From Thalassospira profundimaris (GTDB lineage: Bacteria; Pseudomonadota; Alphaproteobacteria; Rhodospirillales; Thalassospiraceae), in assembly GCF_003326795.1 (NCBI RefSeq), contig NZ_JPWI01000001.1:124001-188000 (forward strand): a stretch of DNA of 64,000 bases, given 5' to 3'. Every line of letters begins with the position of its first letter. The first letter of the stretch is position 1. Below, piece after piece: positions 8,160 to 16,867 of this stretch. The translations under genes were made by a program, and so were the position numbers. The notes beneath the pieces are model-generated. The model saw nothing but the letters and a program-made list of their open reading frames with translations, ran no database searches and was not told the origin of the DNA.

Positions 8160-8906
8160 TCAGTAATCGACCTTGACGAAATACAGGCCATCGGCCGGTG
8201 CGGTCGGGCCGCCTGCCCGGCGGTCACAGGCCTCAAGGGCGGTTTTGACGTCAATCGGCTTCCAGGCCCCTTTGCCAACCAGCACAAGGGTCCCGACCAT
8301 ATTGCGGACCTGATGATGCAGGAAGGACCGGCTTTCGGTATAGACCCGGATTTCAAGCGGATTTTCTTCACTGCGTTTGATTTCAAGTTTCTCAAGCGTC
8401 TTGATCGGGCTTTTGGCCTGACATTCGGTGGCCCGGAATGTGGTGAAATCAAACGTACCGATCAAATGCCGGGCCGCTTCATTCATCGCATCAATATCAA
8501 GAGGTTTGTAAATCCCCCATGCGAGCCCCGCCTCGAAGGTCAGCGGCGCACGGCGATTGATGATGCGATACATGTAGTAACGTTTCTTGGATGAAAACCG
8601 CGCATGGAAGTCTTCTGTGACTTCCTCGCATTCCTTGATCGCAACCGGATCAGGTTTGAGGTGATGGTTGATCGCATTCATCACCGCTTCAGCCGGATAG
8701 TATTTTGGCAGGTCAAAATGCACGACCTGACCCAGCGCATGCACCCCGGCATCGGTACGGCCTGAAACATAAACGCGCACGAACGTACCGGCGAATTTTT
8801 CGATTGCGGCCTCGAAAACCCGCTGAACCGAAATCACTTCGTCCTGGTATTGCCAACCGTGATAAGGGCGGCCATCATATTCGACGGTACATTTATAGCG
8901 CTGCAT
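8160..8906 (-). CDS. truA: tRNA pseudouridine synthase A
   Basis: This 248-residue enzyme isomerises uridines 38-40 in the tRNA anticodon stem-loop to pseudouridine. The catalytic aspartate is D52 in SGRTDAGVHA; other family markers are EYDGRPYHGWQ at the N-terminus, HFDLPKYYPAEA, DFHARFSSKKRYYMYR, and FLHHQVRNMVGTLVLVGKG near the C-terminus. The length is typical. The start ATG at 8906 is at the expected place. It lies downstream of argG on the same strand, behind a terminator, so it is probably transcribed separately. Confidence 0.97.
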   Translation of the reverse strand: MQRYKCTVEYDGRPYHGWQYQDEVISVQRVFEAAIEKFAGTFVRVYVSGRTDAGVHALGQVVHFDLPKYYPAEAVMNAINHHLKPDPVAIKECEEVTEDFHARFSSKKRYYMYRIINRRAPLTFEAGLAWGIYKPLDIDAMNEAARHLIGTFDFTTFRATECQAKSPIKTLEKLEIKRSEENPLEIRVYTESRSFLHHQVRNMVGTLVLVGKGAWKPIDVKTALEACDRRAGGPTAPADGLYFVKVDY

Positions 8907-8935
8907 GGGCTGCTTTATAGCTGGGCTTGGAAACG

Positions 8936-8961
8936 AAAACGAGGGGCAAAAATGCCCCTCG
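8936..8961 (-). terminator. Rho-independent terminator after argG
   Basis: On the minus strand CGAGGGGCA-TTTT-TGCCCCTCG is followed by TTTTCGTTT. A smaller hairpin (CCGCAA/TTGCGG, 8971-8986) precedes it directly after the argG stop. Confidence 0.88.
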
Positions 8962-8991
8962 CTTCCCCATCCGCAATCTCTTGCGGAAAAC

Positions 8992-10212
8992 TTACTTCAC
9001 GCCGTCGCGGTCAAAACCAAGGCGCAGACGAAGGGCGTTCAGTTTGATGAAGCCTTCTGCATCGCGCTGGTTATAGACGGTGTCGGCTTCGAACGTGACA
9101 TGCTCTTCGGAGTAGATCGAGTTCGGCGACTTACGACCGGTAACGGTGACGTTGCCCTTGTAAAGATCAAGGCGAACAACGCCGTTCACGGTACGCTGGG
9201 TTTCGTCGATCAGGCGCTGCAGGGCCTGACGTTCCGGCGACCACCAGTAACCGTTATAGATCATCTCGGCATAACGCGGCATCAGCTCGTCCTTGAGGTG
9301 ACCGGCGTTACGATCAAGGGTGATGCTTTCCATGGCACGATGTGCAACCGACAGGATGGTGCCGCCCGGGGTTTCGTAAACGCCGCGCGACTTCATGCCG
9401 ACATAACGGTTTTCGACCAGATCCAGACGACCGATGCCGTTCTTGCCAGCAACTTCGTTCAGTTTGGTCAGAAGGGTTGCCGGGCTCATGCGTTCGCCAT
9501 TGACCGCAACCGGGTTACCCTGTTCGAACTCGATTTCGATCGTGGTGATCGCATCGGGGGCGTTCTGCGGGGAAACGGTGCGCTCGAACATGCCTTCGTT
9601 CGGCTTGACCCACGGATCTTCCAGCGCCTTGCCTTCGTACGAGATGTGCAGAAGGTTGGCATCGGTCGAATAGGGCGGCTCGTCACCACCAAGCTTGTCG
9701 GCCGAAATCGGAATCTGGTGTTCGCGGGCAAAGTTCAGAAGAGCCGTACGCGAATTCAGGTTCCATTCACGCCAGGGCGCGATGACCTTTACATTCGGCT
9801 TAAGGGCATAATAGCCAAGTTCGAAACGAACCTGGTCGTTGCCTTTGCCGGTTGCGCCGTGGGAAACGGCGTCAGCGCCGACTTCCTCGGCGATTTCGAT
9901 CTGGCGCTTGGCAATCAGCGGACGCGCGATCGAGGTGCCGAGCAGGTAAACGCCTTCATAAAGAGCGTTGGCGCGGAACATCGGGAAGACGTAATCGCGG
10001 ACAAATTCTTCGCGCAGATCTTCGATGAAGATCTGTTTTACGCCGAACATCTCAGCCTTTTTACGGGCCGGTTCCAGCTCTTCGCCCTGGCCGAGATCGG
10101 CGGTGAAGGTCACGACTTCGCAGTTATACTGCTCGCGAAGCCATTTCAGGATGATCGAGGTATCAAGCCCGCCTGAATAGGCAAGCACCACCTTTTTGAC
10201 CTGATCGCTCAT
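8992..10212 (-). CDS. argG: Argininosuccinate synthase
   Basis: This 406-residue enzyme condenses citrulline and aspartate with ATP to argininosuccinate, the seventh step of arginine synthesis. The ATP pyrophosphatase loop AYSGGLDTS is at residues 11-19. [31 protein letters not shown] and [24 protein letters not shown] are family hallmarks. The length is normal. The start ATG at 10212 has a GGAGTGACG stretch upstream. It is upstream of truA and separated by a terminator; argF-argD lie about 8 kb away, so the arginine genes here are scattered. The upstream region is rich in hairpins. Confidence 0.98.
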   Translation of the reverse strand: MSDQVKKVVLAYSGGLDTSIILKWLREQYNCEVVTFTADLGQGEELEPARKKAEMFGVKQIFIEDLREEFVRDYVFPMFRANALYEGVYLLGTSIARPLIAKRQIEIAEEVGADAVSHGATGKGNDQVRFELGYYALKPNVKVIAPWREWNLNSRTALLNFAREHQIPISADKLGGDEPPYSTDANLLHISYEGKALEDPWVKPNEGMFERTVSPQNAPDAITTIEIEFEQGNPVAVNGERMSPATLLTKLNEVAGKNGIGRLDLVENRYVGMKSRGVYETPGGTILSVAHRAMESITLDRNAGHLKDELMPRYAEMIYNGYWWSPERQALQRLIDETQRTVNGVVRLDLYKGNVTVTGRKSPNSIYSEEHVTFEADTVYNQRDAEGFIKLNALRLRLGFDRDGVK

Positions 10213-10334
10213 TGGAGTGACGCCTTTCGTTTATCGATACAGTTCAGGAAGGGACGCATTTTCGCGACGCTTCCTGTCATAGACGCAATCCACTGATTGC
10301 GTCGGGCCCCGAATCGCCTGTTAGGCGCTCCGAC

Positions 10335-10375
10335 GGCTCTTTATGCAAAATGTCGTACATCTTGCATAAAGAGCC
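10335..10375. repeat. Long hairpin in the argG upstream region
   Basis: The arms GGCTCTTTATGCAAAATGT and ACATCTTGCATAAAGAGCC pair over 19 bases with one mismatch around a CGT loop. There is no T-tail, so it is not an ordinary terminator. It may belong to the neighbouring repetitive element or to the argG leader. Confidence 0.6.
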
Positions 10376-10377
10376 CG

Positions 10378-10643
10378 AGAGCATAATGCTTTAGATCTGA
10401 TGCACTTTGTTTGATTTTGGCGCGTCGTTTGGCAAGGCACAGCGTGCAGGACGATGCGGCGCATCGTTCAAGCGATGTAACGTCGCCAAAGGCCGCCAAA
10501 ATCAAACCCTCCGGGCCGGGACATGGTTTTGTCCAGCAGCGTCAAGGTTCTTGCCCGTAGCCCCGCTACGCTCGGCGAACCTTTCCTTGCTCGACAAAAC
10601 CATGCCTCCGGCAAAGTGGATCAGATCTAAAGTATTATGCTCT
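10378..10643. mobile_element. MITE-like palindromic element with 32-bp terminal inverted repeats
   Basis: The ends 10378-10409 and 10612-10643 are inverted repeats of each other with 30 of 32 matching bases. Both start AGAGCATAAT and share TTTAGATCTGAT. Inside are two further inverted pairs: GTTTGATTTTGGCG (10409-10422) with its perfect complement at 10494-10507, and CATGGTTTTGTC (10522-10533) with its complement at 10593-10604. The element codes for no protein. No target-site duplication is obvious. It could be a non-autonomous transposable element or another intergenic repeat family. Confidence 0.55.
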
Positions 10644-10764
10644 AGACCTTGAGCGCGGAGTATAGGAAAACACTACTAGGGGGCAAGACCCAAGATGGGG
10701 TTGATGTCAAAAAGGCACAAAAACCCGTAAATTTTCGCCCCGCTTTTGGAAAAAACCGCTCCGA

Positions 10765-11481
10765 ATGCTCAAAGCTACCGAAGAAACAGAAATCGACCTG
10801 CCCAAAATCGGCCCGCTTCCGGTCCGGTTGCGCCCGAGTGCGCGCGCATCGCGACTCAAGCTGCGCATTGATCCGGCCTTTGACGGGGTCGAGATCGTTG
10901 TCCCAAATGGCGTATCGCGCAAAACCGCGATTTCCATGCTTCATCAGCATGGCGACTGGGTAACCGCCCATATTCAGCGCCTGCCCGAACGGGTGCAATT
11001 TGCGCCCGGTGCGTGGATTCCCTTCCTCGGTCATGATCATGCCATCCGCACCGTTCCCGACGCCAAACGCGGAGTCTGGGCCGAGGCCGGAGTGATCTGG
11101 GTATCGGGTTTGCCCGAACATACCAACCGGCGCGTGACCGACTGGCTCAAGAAGCAGGCGAAACTTGAAATCGCGCCACGTGCCCATGCCTATGCCGAGA
11201 AAATCGGCAAGAAAATCACCCGCATATCGCTTAAGGACACCCGCACCCGCTGGGGCAGCTGTTCGTCGAACGGTACGCTGTCCTTTAGCTGGCGACTCGT
11301 GCTCGCGCCGGAAGATGTGCTTGATTACGTGGTTGCCCACGAGGTCGCCCATCTTCAGGAACTGAACCATTCGGCACGGTTCTGGGCCGTGGTCGAAGAC
11401 CTGTATGGCCCGTCCAAGAAACAGCAGCACTGGCTGAAACGCAACGGTTCCGGCCTGCATCGCTATGGTGCGGGCAGCTAG
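10765..11481 (+). CDS. YgjP/SprT-like zinc metallopeptidase (M48-related)
   Basis: This 238-residue protein belongs to the YgjP-like metallopeptidase family (former DUF45). The zinc site is HEVAHLQELNH at residues 192-202, with both His of HExxH and a downstream His. It is preceded by the family segment RWGSCSSNGTLSFSWRL (about 163-179). The N-terminal part is a beta-rich domain found in the family. It has no signal peptide, so it is cytoplasmic. The substrate is unknown; in several bacteria such genes neighbour type I restriction systems, which are absent here. The start at 10765 has no strong ribosome binding site. Confidence 0.87.
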   Translation: MLKATEETEIDLPKIGPLPVRLRPSARASRLKLRIDPAFDGVEIVVPNGVSRKTAISMLHQHGDWVTAHIQRLPERVQFAPGAWIPFLGHDHAIRTVPDAKRGVWAEAGVIWVSGLPEHTNRRVTDWLKKQAKLEIAPRAHAYAEKIGKKITRISLKDTRTRWGSCSSNGTLSFSWRLVLAPEDVLDYVVAHEVAHLQELNHSARFWAVVEDLYGPSKKQQHWLKRNGSGLHRYGAGS

Positions 11482-11499
11482 AGTGCGGTGTGGGACAAT

Positions 11500-11529
11500 G
11501 GTGTTACCGGCAAAGGTGTTACCGGCAAA
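11500..11529 (+). repeat. 15-bp tandem duplication
   Basis: GGTGTTACCGGCAAA occurs twice in direct succession, shortly after the YgjP-family stop codon. It is in the 259-base gap before the lysE-like gene, in which I see no gene. Confidence 0.7.
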
Positions 11530-11740
11530 CATGGCACCCCCCGCTGAACACAAAAACACGACGAACACTGCGAACACGGCACACAGCATCCCGGCCGCCA
11601 AACGGATCACCGATCACCATCGCAGATGACCGTCGCACAAGGCCGCACCTGTTACCTGCAATAGACACCAAGTTACGACGCCTGAAACACCCCAAAACGC
11701 CGCAAAGGCCTGCAACAACACAGTTTATGGAGCCCCACCC

Positions 11741-12370
11741 ATGCTGATCCCGATTGAAACACTGGCGATTTTCATTCCGACCGCGCTGGCGCTGAACATG
11801 ACGCCGGGCAATGACATGCTGTTTTGTCTTGGGCAGGGCATCAAATCAGGGCCAAAGGCCGGGAATGCCGCGAGTTTCGGGATTGCCACCGGGGCGATGA
11901 TCCATACCCTTCTGGCCGGATTGGGTCTGGCCGCCCTTGTCGCGGCCCATCCGGTCGCACTGGAGGTTTTGCGCTGGGCGGGGATAGCCTATCTGGTGTG
12001 GCTGGCAATCGGGGCCTTCCGGTCAAGGGATCAACAGCTTGATCCGGCAGAAACCAAACGTTCCAGCGCCTTCGCGGCATGGCGTGACGGGATTGTGGTG
12101 AATTTGCTGAACCCGAAAATCATTGTGTTTGTGCTGGCCTTCATTCCGCAATTTGTTGATGCGTCACGCGGATCGGTATTGGTGCAGTTCGTGATTTTCG
12201 GCCTGATCCTTAATATTGGCGGGACGATCATTAATTGTCTGGTTGGCAGTTTTGCCGGGCAGCTTGGACAGGTTTTTTCACGCTCTGCCCGGATCGCACG
12301 CGGCTTCCAGATTTTTACCGGCTGCGTGTTTCTCGGCCTTGCAGCCAAGCTGGCCTTTGATAAGCGATAA
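11741..12370 (+). CDS. LysE/RhtB-family amino-acid exporter
   Basis: This 209-residue inner-membrane protein shows six hydrophobic segments and the family signature ALNMTPGNDMLFCLGQGIKSG near residue 18. GIATGAMIHTLLAGLGLAAL and the central GIVVNLLNPKIIVFVLAFIPQFV segment also mark the RhtB branch. Such proteins export amino acids or related solutes by proton exchange. The substrate is not predictable. The ATG at 11741 is preceded by GGAG. It is convergent with the LysR gene; LysE proteins are often controlled by LysR partners, but the LysR gene here more likely serves the tct genes. Confidence 0.9.
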   Translation: MLIPIETLAIFIPTALALNMTPGNDMLFCLGQGIKSGPKAGNAASFGIATGAMIHTLLAGLGLAALVAAHPVALEVLRWAGIAYLVWLAIGAFRSRDQQLDPAETKRSSAFAAWRDGIVVNLLNPKIIVFVLAFIPQFVDASRGSVLVQFVIFGLILNIGGTIINCLVGSFAGQLGQVFSRSARIARGFQIFTGCVFLGLAAKLAFDKR

Positions 12371-12462
12371 TGAATAATTCGCACCATTATTAGATTGAAA
12401 TTAATAATAGCCCGACCTCGCCCCTGACAGTCTCCTGACAACGTTGTTGAAGGTCGCCCAAC

Positions 12463-12486
12463 AGCTGTAAACAAATGTTTACAGCT
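12463..12486. terminator. Palindrome between convergent lysE-like and lysR genes
   Basis: AGCTGTAAACA and TGTTTACAGCT pair perfectly around AA. It overlaps the stop codon of the lysR gene. No clear T-run follows on either strand, so it may be a weak terminator or a protein-binding palindrome. Confidence 0.4.
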
Positions 12487-13390
12487 AGACCACACAGCCG
12501 CTTTCGCGCAGGCGGGGCAGTTCGGCGCGCAGGAAACCAAGGAAGCTTTTTTCCACTGCGCTGAGTTCACGGGTAGAGGTAAAAAGCGCAACATCCCATT
12601 CAATGGCCGGGGTGAGTGTGCGGGCAACGACCTTGCCGTGGTCGACCAGAAGGGCCGCAAAGGGATCACTGACGGCAATGCCGACATTGCGTTCGACCAG
12701 ACGCGAGACGGTGCGGATCGTGCGGCCCTCGACCGCGATCTTGCGTGGCCAGCCGGCAATCTGGAAAATATAGTCGATCTTGGTGCGCAGCGGCGAACCG
12801 ATGGAAAGCTCGACAAAGTTTTCGCCACGCAAAAGATCAATATCAATCGTTTCAAACCCGGCCAGACGATGATCGACCGGCATCAGACAAACCGCGCGTG
12901 ATTGCGCAAGCGGCGTGACCAGAACATTGGGGTCCTGCAGATCAAGGGTGATGCCGATCCCCAGATCGCATTCGCGCGTCGAGATCATATCGAGCATCCC
13001 TTCAAGACCGGTATCGGTGATGCTGATCGAGACTTTGGGGTGGGCCTGTTTGAATTTGGCCACCACATCGATCAGATAGGTGTCCACATAGATCGGCTGG
13101 GCCGCAATCCGGATCGAGCCCAACTGATCATTGGCAATGGCGCGGGCCTGGGTTTCGACTTCGCGAAAGGCATTAAGCGAGCGCAATACGGTCGCATGGA
13201 ATTGCTGGGCCTCGGTTGTGGCGGTCAACTGGTTGCGCTTGCGGTTAAACAGAACAAATCCGACGGATTTTTCGAAATTGTTGAGCAAACGGCTGACCAT
13301 CGGCTGACTGATATTCATCGCCCGGGCTGCCTTGGTGACAGAACCATAGGTCATAAAAGCATTGAAGCTTTCAAGTTCACGCAGGTTCAT
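12485..13390 (-). CDS. LysR-family transcriptional regulator
   Basis: This 301-residue protein starts MNLRELESFNAFMTYGSVTKAA, the N-terminal winged helix of the LysR family, with MNISQPMVSRLLNNFEKSVG as the recognition helix region (residues 26-45). The rest is the periplasmic-binding-protein-like effector domain (about 95-300). The ATG at 13390 has GGAG eight bases upstream; the open frame reaches 13648 but lacks support there. It is divergent from tctC. A well-formed T-N11-A operator lies in between, so it probably controls the transporter genes in response to their substrate. Confidence 0.93.
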   Translation of the reverse strand: MNLRELESFNAFMTYGSVTKAARAMNISQPMVSRLLNNFEKSVGFVLFNRKRNQLTATTEAQQFHATVLRSLNAFREVETQARAIANDQLGSIRIAAQPIYVDTYLIDVVAKFKQAHPKVSISITDTGLEGMLDMISTRECDLGIGITLDLQDPNVLVTPLAQSRAVCLMPVDHRLAGFETIDIDLLRGENFVELSIGSPLRTKIDYIFQIAGWPRKIAVEGRTIRTVSRLVERNVGIAVSDPFAALLVDHGKVVARTLTPAIEWDVALFTSTRELSAVEKSFLGFLRAELPRLRESGCVV

Positions 13391-13736
13391 AATCGCAACT
13401 CCGATCATCTGGTTGGCAGCACAACGCCGCTGCAAACAATGCCACAGGCATCGGCTAAGGGTCGGGAACCACGGAACTTTTCCCGATTGAGACAAACCCG
13501 GAAGCATTCCGGCCCCCGCAAAAGCCCGCCACAAATGGCGGCTTGAGTCGGATAACACCCGATACAGCCGCCGTCCATAAAGGGGGCGAACTGCCCGGAC
13601 GCGTTCAGTATGTAAATTAGTTATACTGAAATTAATTTTTTGCGTCACCAGTTATAGTTTGTCTATGGATAATGGATACAAAAACAAAAGACAGAGCTCC
13701 GGCAATCCTGCCACCACTATCCAGGGAGACATGAAA
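13391..13736. other. Divergent promoter region between lysR and tctC
   Basis: The 346-base gap holds the LysR-type operator at 13604-13630 and AT-rich sequence downstream of it that probably contains the tctC promoter. The part next to lysR (13391-13600) shows no clear signal; the lysR frame stays open through it but lacks a start signal. Confidence 0.6.
13604..13630. promoter_or_regulatory. LysR-type operator (T-N11-A palindrome)
   Basis: The arms TTCAGTAT and ATACTGAA are perfect 8-base inverted repeats separated by exactly 11 bases, the T-N11-A form of LysR binding sites. It lies 106 bases upstream of tctC and about 215 upstream of the divergent lysR, in the right place for an activator-binding site of tctC. 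Confidence 0.75.
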
Positions 13737-14726
13737 ATGTTTCGACAGCTCAAAAAAGCCGCCGGCCTAGCCGCCGCCATCCTTGCGACGACCACCATGA
13801 TTTCGACTGCCCAGGCTGATGCCTATCCTGAAAAAGCCATCACCCTTGTTGTGCCTTATGGTGCTGGTGGTGCATCGGATCTTGCCGGCCGTGCGCTTGC
13901 AGAAACCGCACGCAATTACACCGACGGCCAGCCGGTTGTTGTTGTTAACAAAACCGGCAACGGCGGCATGAGCGGTGCAAAATTTGTCACCGAACAGAAG
14001 CCGGACGGTTACACCCTTTTGCTGTCGCGCGTTGGCATGGCCCTGTATCCGGCCGTTTATGCTGACAGCCCGGTTGGCTGGGACGCTTACACCTTCCTGG
14101 GTATTCTTGAATCCACCCCGATGATTCTGGCTGTGAATGCCAATTCCGACATCAAGACCATTGATGACCTGATTGCCAAAATCAAGGACAGCAATGGCGC
14201 GACCACCTATGCCGCATCCGGCCCCACCGCGATTGACGGCTTCTCTGTTCAGGCACTTCTGTCTGACGTTGGTCTTGACCCGCTGACCGCTTCCACCCTC
14301 GTGCCATACAAAGGCGGCTCTGCTTTGGCCGCTGCCCTTCTTGGCGGTCATGTTGACTTCCTCGCAATTGCTGCCGGCTCCCTGATGCCCCATATCGAAG
14401 CCGGTAAAATGCGTCCGCTGATGGTTTATTCGCCGAAACGCATGGCAGCCCTTCCCGATGTCCCGACCGCCAAAGAACTGGGTTACACCCAGGCTGGCCA
14501 GGTTGGCGGCTGGAGCGGTCTGTACGCACCGAAAGACCTGCCTGCAGACGTCGTTGCAAAATGGACCGAAATCCTCGGCAAAGTTGCGACCGACGCACAG
14601 TGGCTTGATCTTGCTGCGAAACGCGGTTCGACCTCGGTTATTGGCGATGAAGATCCGTCTGCTTATGTCAAAAGCCAGTTCGAGCTTTACAACGGCATGG
14701 CCAAAAAGTTCGGCTACATCCAGTAA
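13737..14726 (+). CDS. tctC: Tripartite tricarboxylate transporter substrate-binding protein
   Basis: This protein of about 329 residues begins with a signal peptide (KKAAGLAAAILA, cleavage near AQA-DA) and continues with the TctC signature YPEKAITLVVPYGAGGASDL, then GNGGMSGAKFVTEQKPDGYTLL. TctC proteins bind a carboxylate in the periplasm and pass it to TctAB. The ATG at 13737 is preferred because AGGGAG lies eight bases upstream; the ATG at 13731 is too close to that site. It begins the operon tctC-tctB-tctA-argE. The ligand is unknown. Confidence 0.94.
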   Translation: MFRQLKKAAGLAAAILATTTMISTAQADAYPEKAITLVVPYGAGGASDLAGRALAETARNYTDGQPVVVVNKTGNGGMSGAKFVTEQKPDGYTLLLSRVGMALYPAVYADSPVGWDAYTFLGILESTPMILAVNANSDIKTIDDLIAKIKDSNGATTYAASGPTAIDGFSVQALLSDVGLDPLTASTLVPYKGGSALAAALLGGHVDFLAIAAGSLMPHIEAGKMRPLMVYSPKRMAALPDVPTAKELGYTQAGQVGGWSGLYAPKDLPADVVAKWTEILGKVATDAQWLDLAAKRGSTSVIGDEDPSAYVKSQFELYNGMAKKFGYIQ

Positions 14727-14775
14727 GGCGTTTTCGAACGTCCTTTGATCCAAGACTTTAATGCGAGACGGAACC

Positions 14776-15318
14776 ATGAACCAAAATCGCGATTTCTATG
14801 CAGGGCTGCTTGCCACGGCATTCTTTGCCATCGTCCTGTTCGTTCTGATCCCGATCTATGTGAAGGTTCCGTCTTTCATTCCGGGCTTTGCCCCGCCGCC
14901 TGACATGTGGCCGCGCGTGGTGGCCATTATCGGCCTTGTCATGGGCATTCTGGCGGTTGTTCTGACCTTTCCGAAAATGCGCGAAGCCAGCCGCCAGCAG
15001 GTCACCGGCCTTGGCAGCCGGATCATCAGCCACAAGACACTGATTGCGCGCTTCGTTGCGGTCCTGATCGTGTTTGCCGCCTTTGTCTTTGGCATGCCGA
15101 TGGTCGGTTTTGTCCCGGCAACCATTCTGATGCTGGGCGTGCTGTTTGTCATGACCGGCAATTTTGACCGCAAATTCTGGATGATCGGGCTGGCCCTTGT
15201 TTTCCCGGTTTTGCTTTATCTGCTGTTTACCGAAGTCACCCATACGCCCTTCCCCGAAGGCATGCTGTTTTCCGGCCGTCTTTCCGGCAGCCTTTCTGAC
15301 CTCGTAACCCTGATCTGA
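14776..15318 (+). CDS. tctB: Tripartite tricarboxylate transporter small membrane subunit
   Basis: This 180-residue protein has four predicted membrane segments, starting just after MNQNRDFYAGLLATAFFAIV, a typical TctB opening, and includes PPPDMWPRVVAIIGLVMGI. TctB is the small, poorly conserved subunit that pairs with TctA in the inner membrane. The ATG at 14776 is chosen over the in-frame ATG at 14761 because an ACGGA sequence lies just upstream and the family usually starts here. It sits between tctC and tctA, 18 bases before the latter. Confidence 0.88.
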   Translation: MNQNRDFYAGLLATAFFAIVLFVLIPIYVKVPSFIPGFAPPPDMWPRVVAIIGLVMGILAVVLTFPKMREASRQQVTGLGSRIISHKTLIARFVAVLIVFAAFVFGMPMVGFVPATILMLGVLFVMTGNFDRKFWMIGLALVFPVLLYLLFTEVTHTPFPEGMLFSGRLSGSLSDLVTLI

Positions 15319-15335
15319 TCGAAAGCCCCTTCGTT

Positions 15336-16844
15336 ATGTGGAATGAATTGCTTTATGCCTTCGACGCGGTCGCGACCCTTCCGAACTTTCTGGCGATGTT
15401 TGCCGGAATCTGGGCTGGCGTGATCATTGGTGCCATTCCGGGCATGACCGGTACGATGGCCGTGACCCTTGCGCTGCCCTTTACGTTCTATCTGCCGCCC
15501 GTCACCAGTATTCTTCTTCTGGTTGCGCTCTATAAAGGGTCGACCTATGGCGGGTCGATTTCCGCCATCCTGATCAAGACGCCGGGCACCGCGTCCGCGG
15601 CCTGTACGGTTCTTGACGGCTATCCGCTTGCCCGCGCGGGCAAGGGTGGCAAGGCGCTGAACATGGCGCTGATTTCAAGCTGCATTGGCGATTTCATTTC
15701 CAACATTTCGCTGTTCTTCCTGGCCATTCCGCTGGCGGCATTTGCGCTGCGCATTGGCCCGCCGGAATTCTTCATGCTGATGGCATTTTCGCTGACGATT
15801 GTTGCGAGTATTTCCGGTCGTTCGCTTGTTCTCGGGATTATTTCCGCCTGCCTTGGTCTTTTGCTGGCAACCGTGGGCGAGGATATTTACGGATCCTACC
15901 GGTTTGCGCTGTCTGAAGACATGAAATCGGGTCTTGGCATGGTACCGGTTCTGATCGGTCTGTTTGCCCTGCCCGAACTGATCAAGATGGTTGTCTTCCG
16001 CCCGGAAGAAAACAATGCGGCGCTTAAGCTTGGTGATAACCGCCTGACCCTTTCGGAATTCCGCGGATCAATCAAATCGATCTGCCGCGGGTCGCTGATC
16101 GGTGTTGTTCTGGGCGCCATTCCCGGTATCGGTCCGTCAACGGCTGCGTTCTTCTCCTATAGCGAGGCCCGCCGGACTTCAAAGAATGGCGACAAGTTCG
16201 GCGAAGGTGAGCTTGAAGGTGTTGCAGCATCGGAATCGGCCAATAACGGTGCGTGCGGTGCGACCATGATCCCGCTGATGGCGCTGGGTGTACCGGGTGA
16301 TGTGATTACCGGTGTGATGCTGGGTGCCTTCATGATCCATGGCCTGACCCCCGGCCCGCTTCTGTTCCAGAACAATATCGGCGAGGTTTATGCGCTGTTT
16401 ATCGGCATCCTGTTCAGTTCGGTCTTCCTGTTCATTGCAGGCAAGGTCACGGCAAATGCCTTTACCAAGATCTCGCGCATTCCGCAGACCCTGCTTCTGC
16501 CCTGCATCCTGATCCTGTGCGTCTATGGCATCTATTCCATCGGGGCGAGCCCGTTTGATGTCACGGTTCTTCTGGTGATGGGCGTGGTCGGCTTTTTGAT
16601 GATGCTGCTCAATATCCCGGCAGCACCGTTCCTGATCGCTTTCATCCTTGGCCCGATGTTTGAAGACAATATGCGTCGTTCGCTTGCGATTTCGCGCGGT
16701 GATCTTGGCGTCTTCTTCCAGTCATGGATTTCCTGGGGCTTCTTTGTCCTGACCGTTCTGTTCGTTGTTTTGACCATTCGCCGCGAATGGAAAAAATGGC
16801 GCGAAAAGCGTGACGTTGCCAATAACGCCACGTCCGCTTCCTGA
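15336..16844 (+). CDS. tctA: Tripartite tricarboxylate transporter large membrane subunit
   Basis: This 502-residue protein has about 11-12 membrane segments and the TctA motifs GAIPGMTGTMAVTLALPFTF, YKGSTYGGSISAILIKTPGT, GAIPGIGPSTAAFFSYSEAR and ALGVPGDVITGVMLGAFMIHG. TctA is the main transport subunit, driven by the ion gradient and fed by TctC. The length matches the family. It is followed 23 bases later by the argE-like gene, so transport and hydrolysis of the substrate are probably linked. Confidence 0.95.
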   Translation: MWNELLYAFDAVATLPNFLAMFAGIWAGVIIGAIPGMTGTMAVTLALPFTFYLPPVTSILLLVALYKGSTYGGSISAILIKTPGTASAACTVLDGYPLARAGKGGKALNMALISSCIGDFISNISLFFLAIPLAAFALRIGPPEFFMLMAFSLTIVASISGRSLVLGIISACLGLLLATVGEDIYGSYRFALSEDMKSGLGMVPVLIGLFALPELIKMVVFRPEENNAALKLGDNRLTLSEFRGSIKSICRGSLIGVVLGAIPGIGPSTAAFFSYSEARRTSKNGDKFGEGELEGVAASESANNGACGATMIPLMALGVPGDVITGVMLGAFMIHGLTPGPLLFQNNIGEVYALFIGILFSSVFLFIAGKVTANAFTKISRIPQTLLLPCILILCVYGIYSIGASPFDVTVLLVMGVVGFLMMLLNIPAAPFLIAFILGPMFEDNMRRSLAISRGDLGVFFQSWISWGFFVLTVLFVVLTIRREWKKWREKRDVANNATSAS

Positions 16845-16867
16845 TCCGAGAAACGAGAAATTTTAAA

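Larger units (their letters stand above)
10213..10764. other. 552-base intergenic region with nested hairpins and a MITE-like element
   Basis: This gap separates the divergent argG and YgjP-family genes. Next to argG it contains GACGCAATC-cact-GATTGCGTC (10282-10303) and the small hairpin CGCC-tgtta-GGCG (10315-10327). A 41-base hairpin with 19-base arms follows (10335-10375), then the 266-bp element at 10378-10643. I see no credible gene; open frames here follow the palindromes and lack ribosome binding sites. Confidence 0.7.

Noticed and set aside
8905-10176. 423-codon plus-strand frame opposite argG
   Set aside because: argG on the minus strand is certain; the opposite frame is a codon-bias shadow.
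10407-10652. Open frame inside the MITE-like element
   Set aside because: It follows the palindromes, has no ribosome binding site and resembles no transposase.
13391-13648. 86-codon N-terminal extension of the LysR protein
   Set aside because: The family N-terminus starts at MNLRELESF with a good GGAG site; the extension has no support and would cross the operator region.
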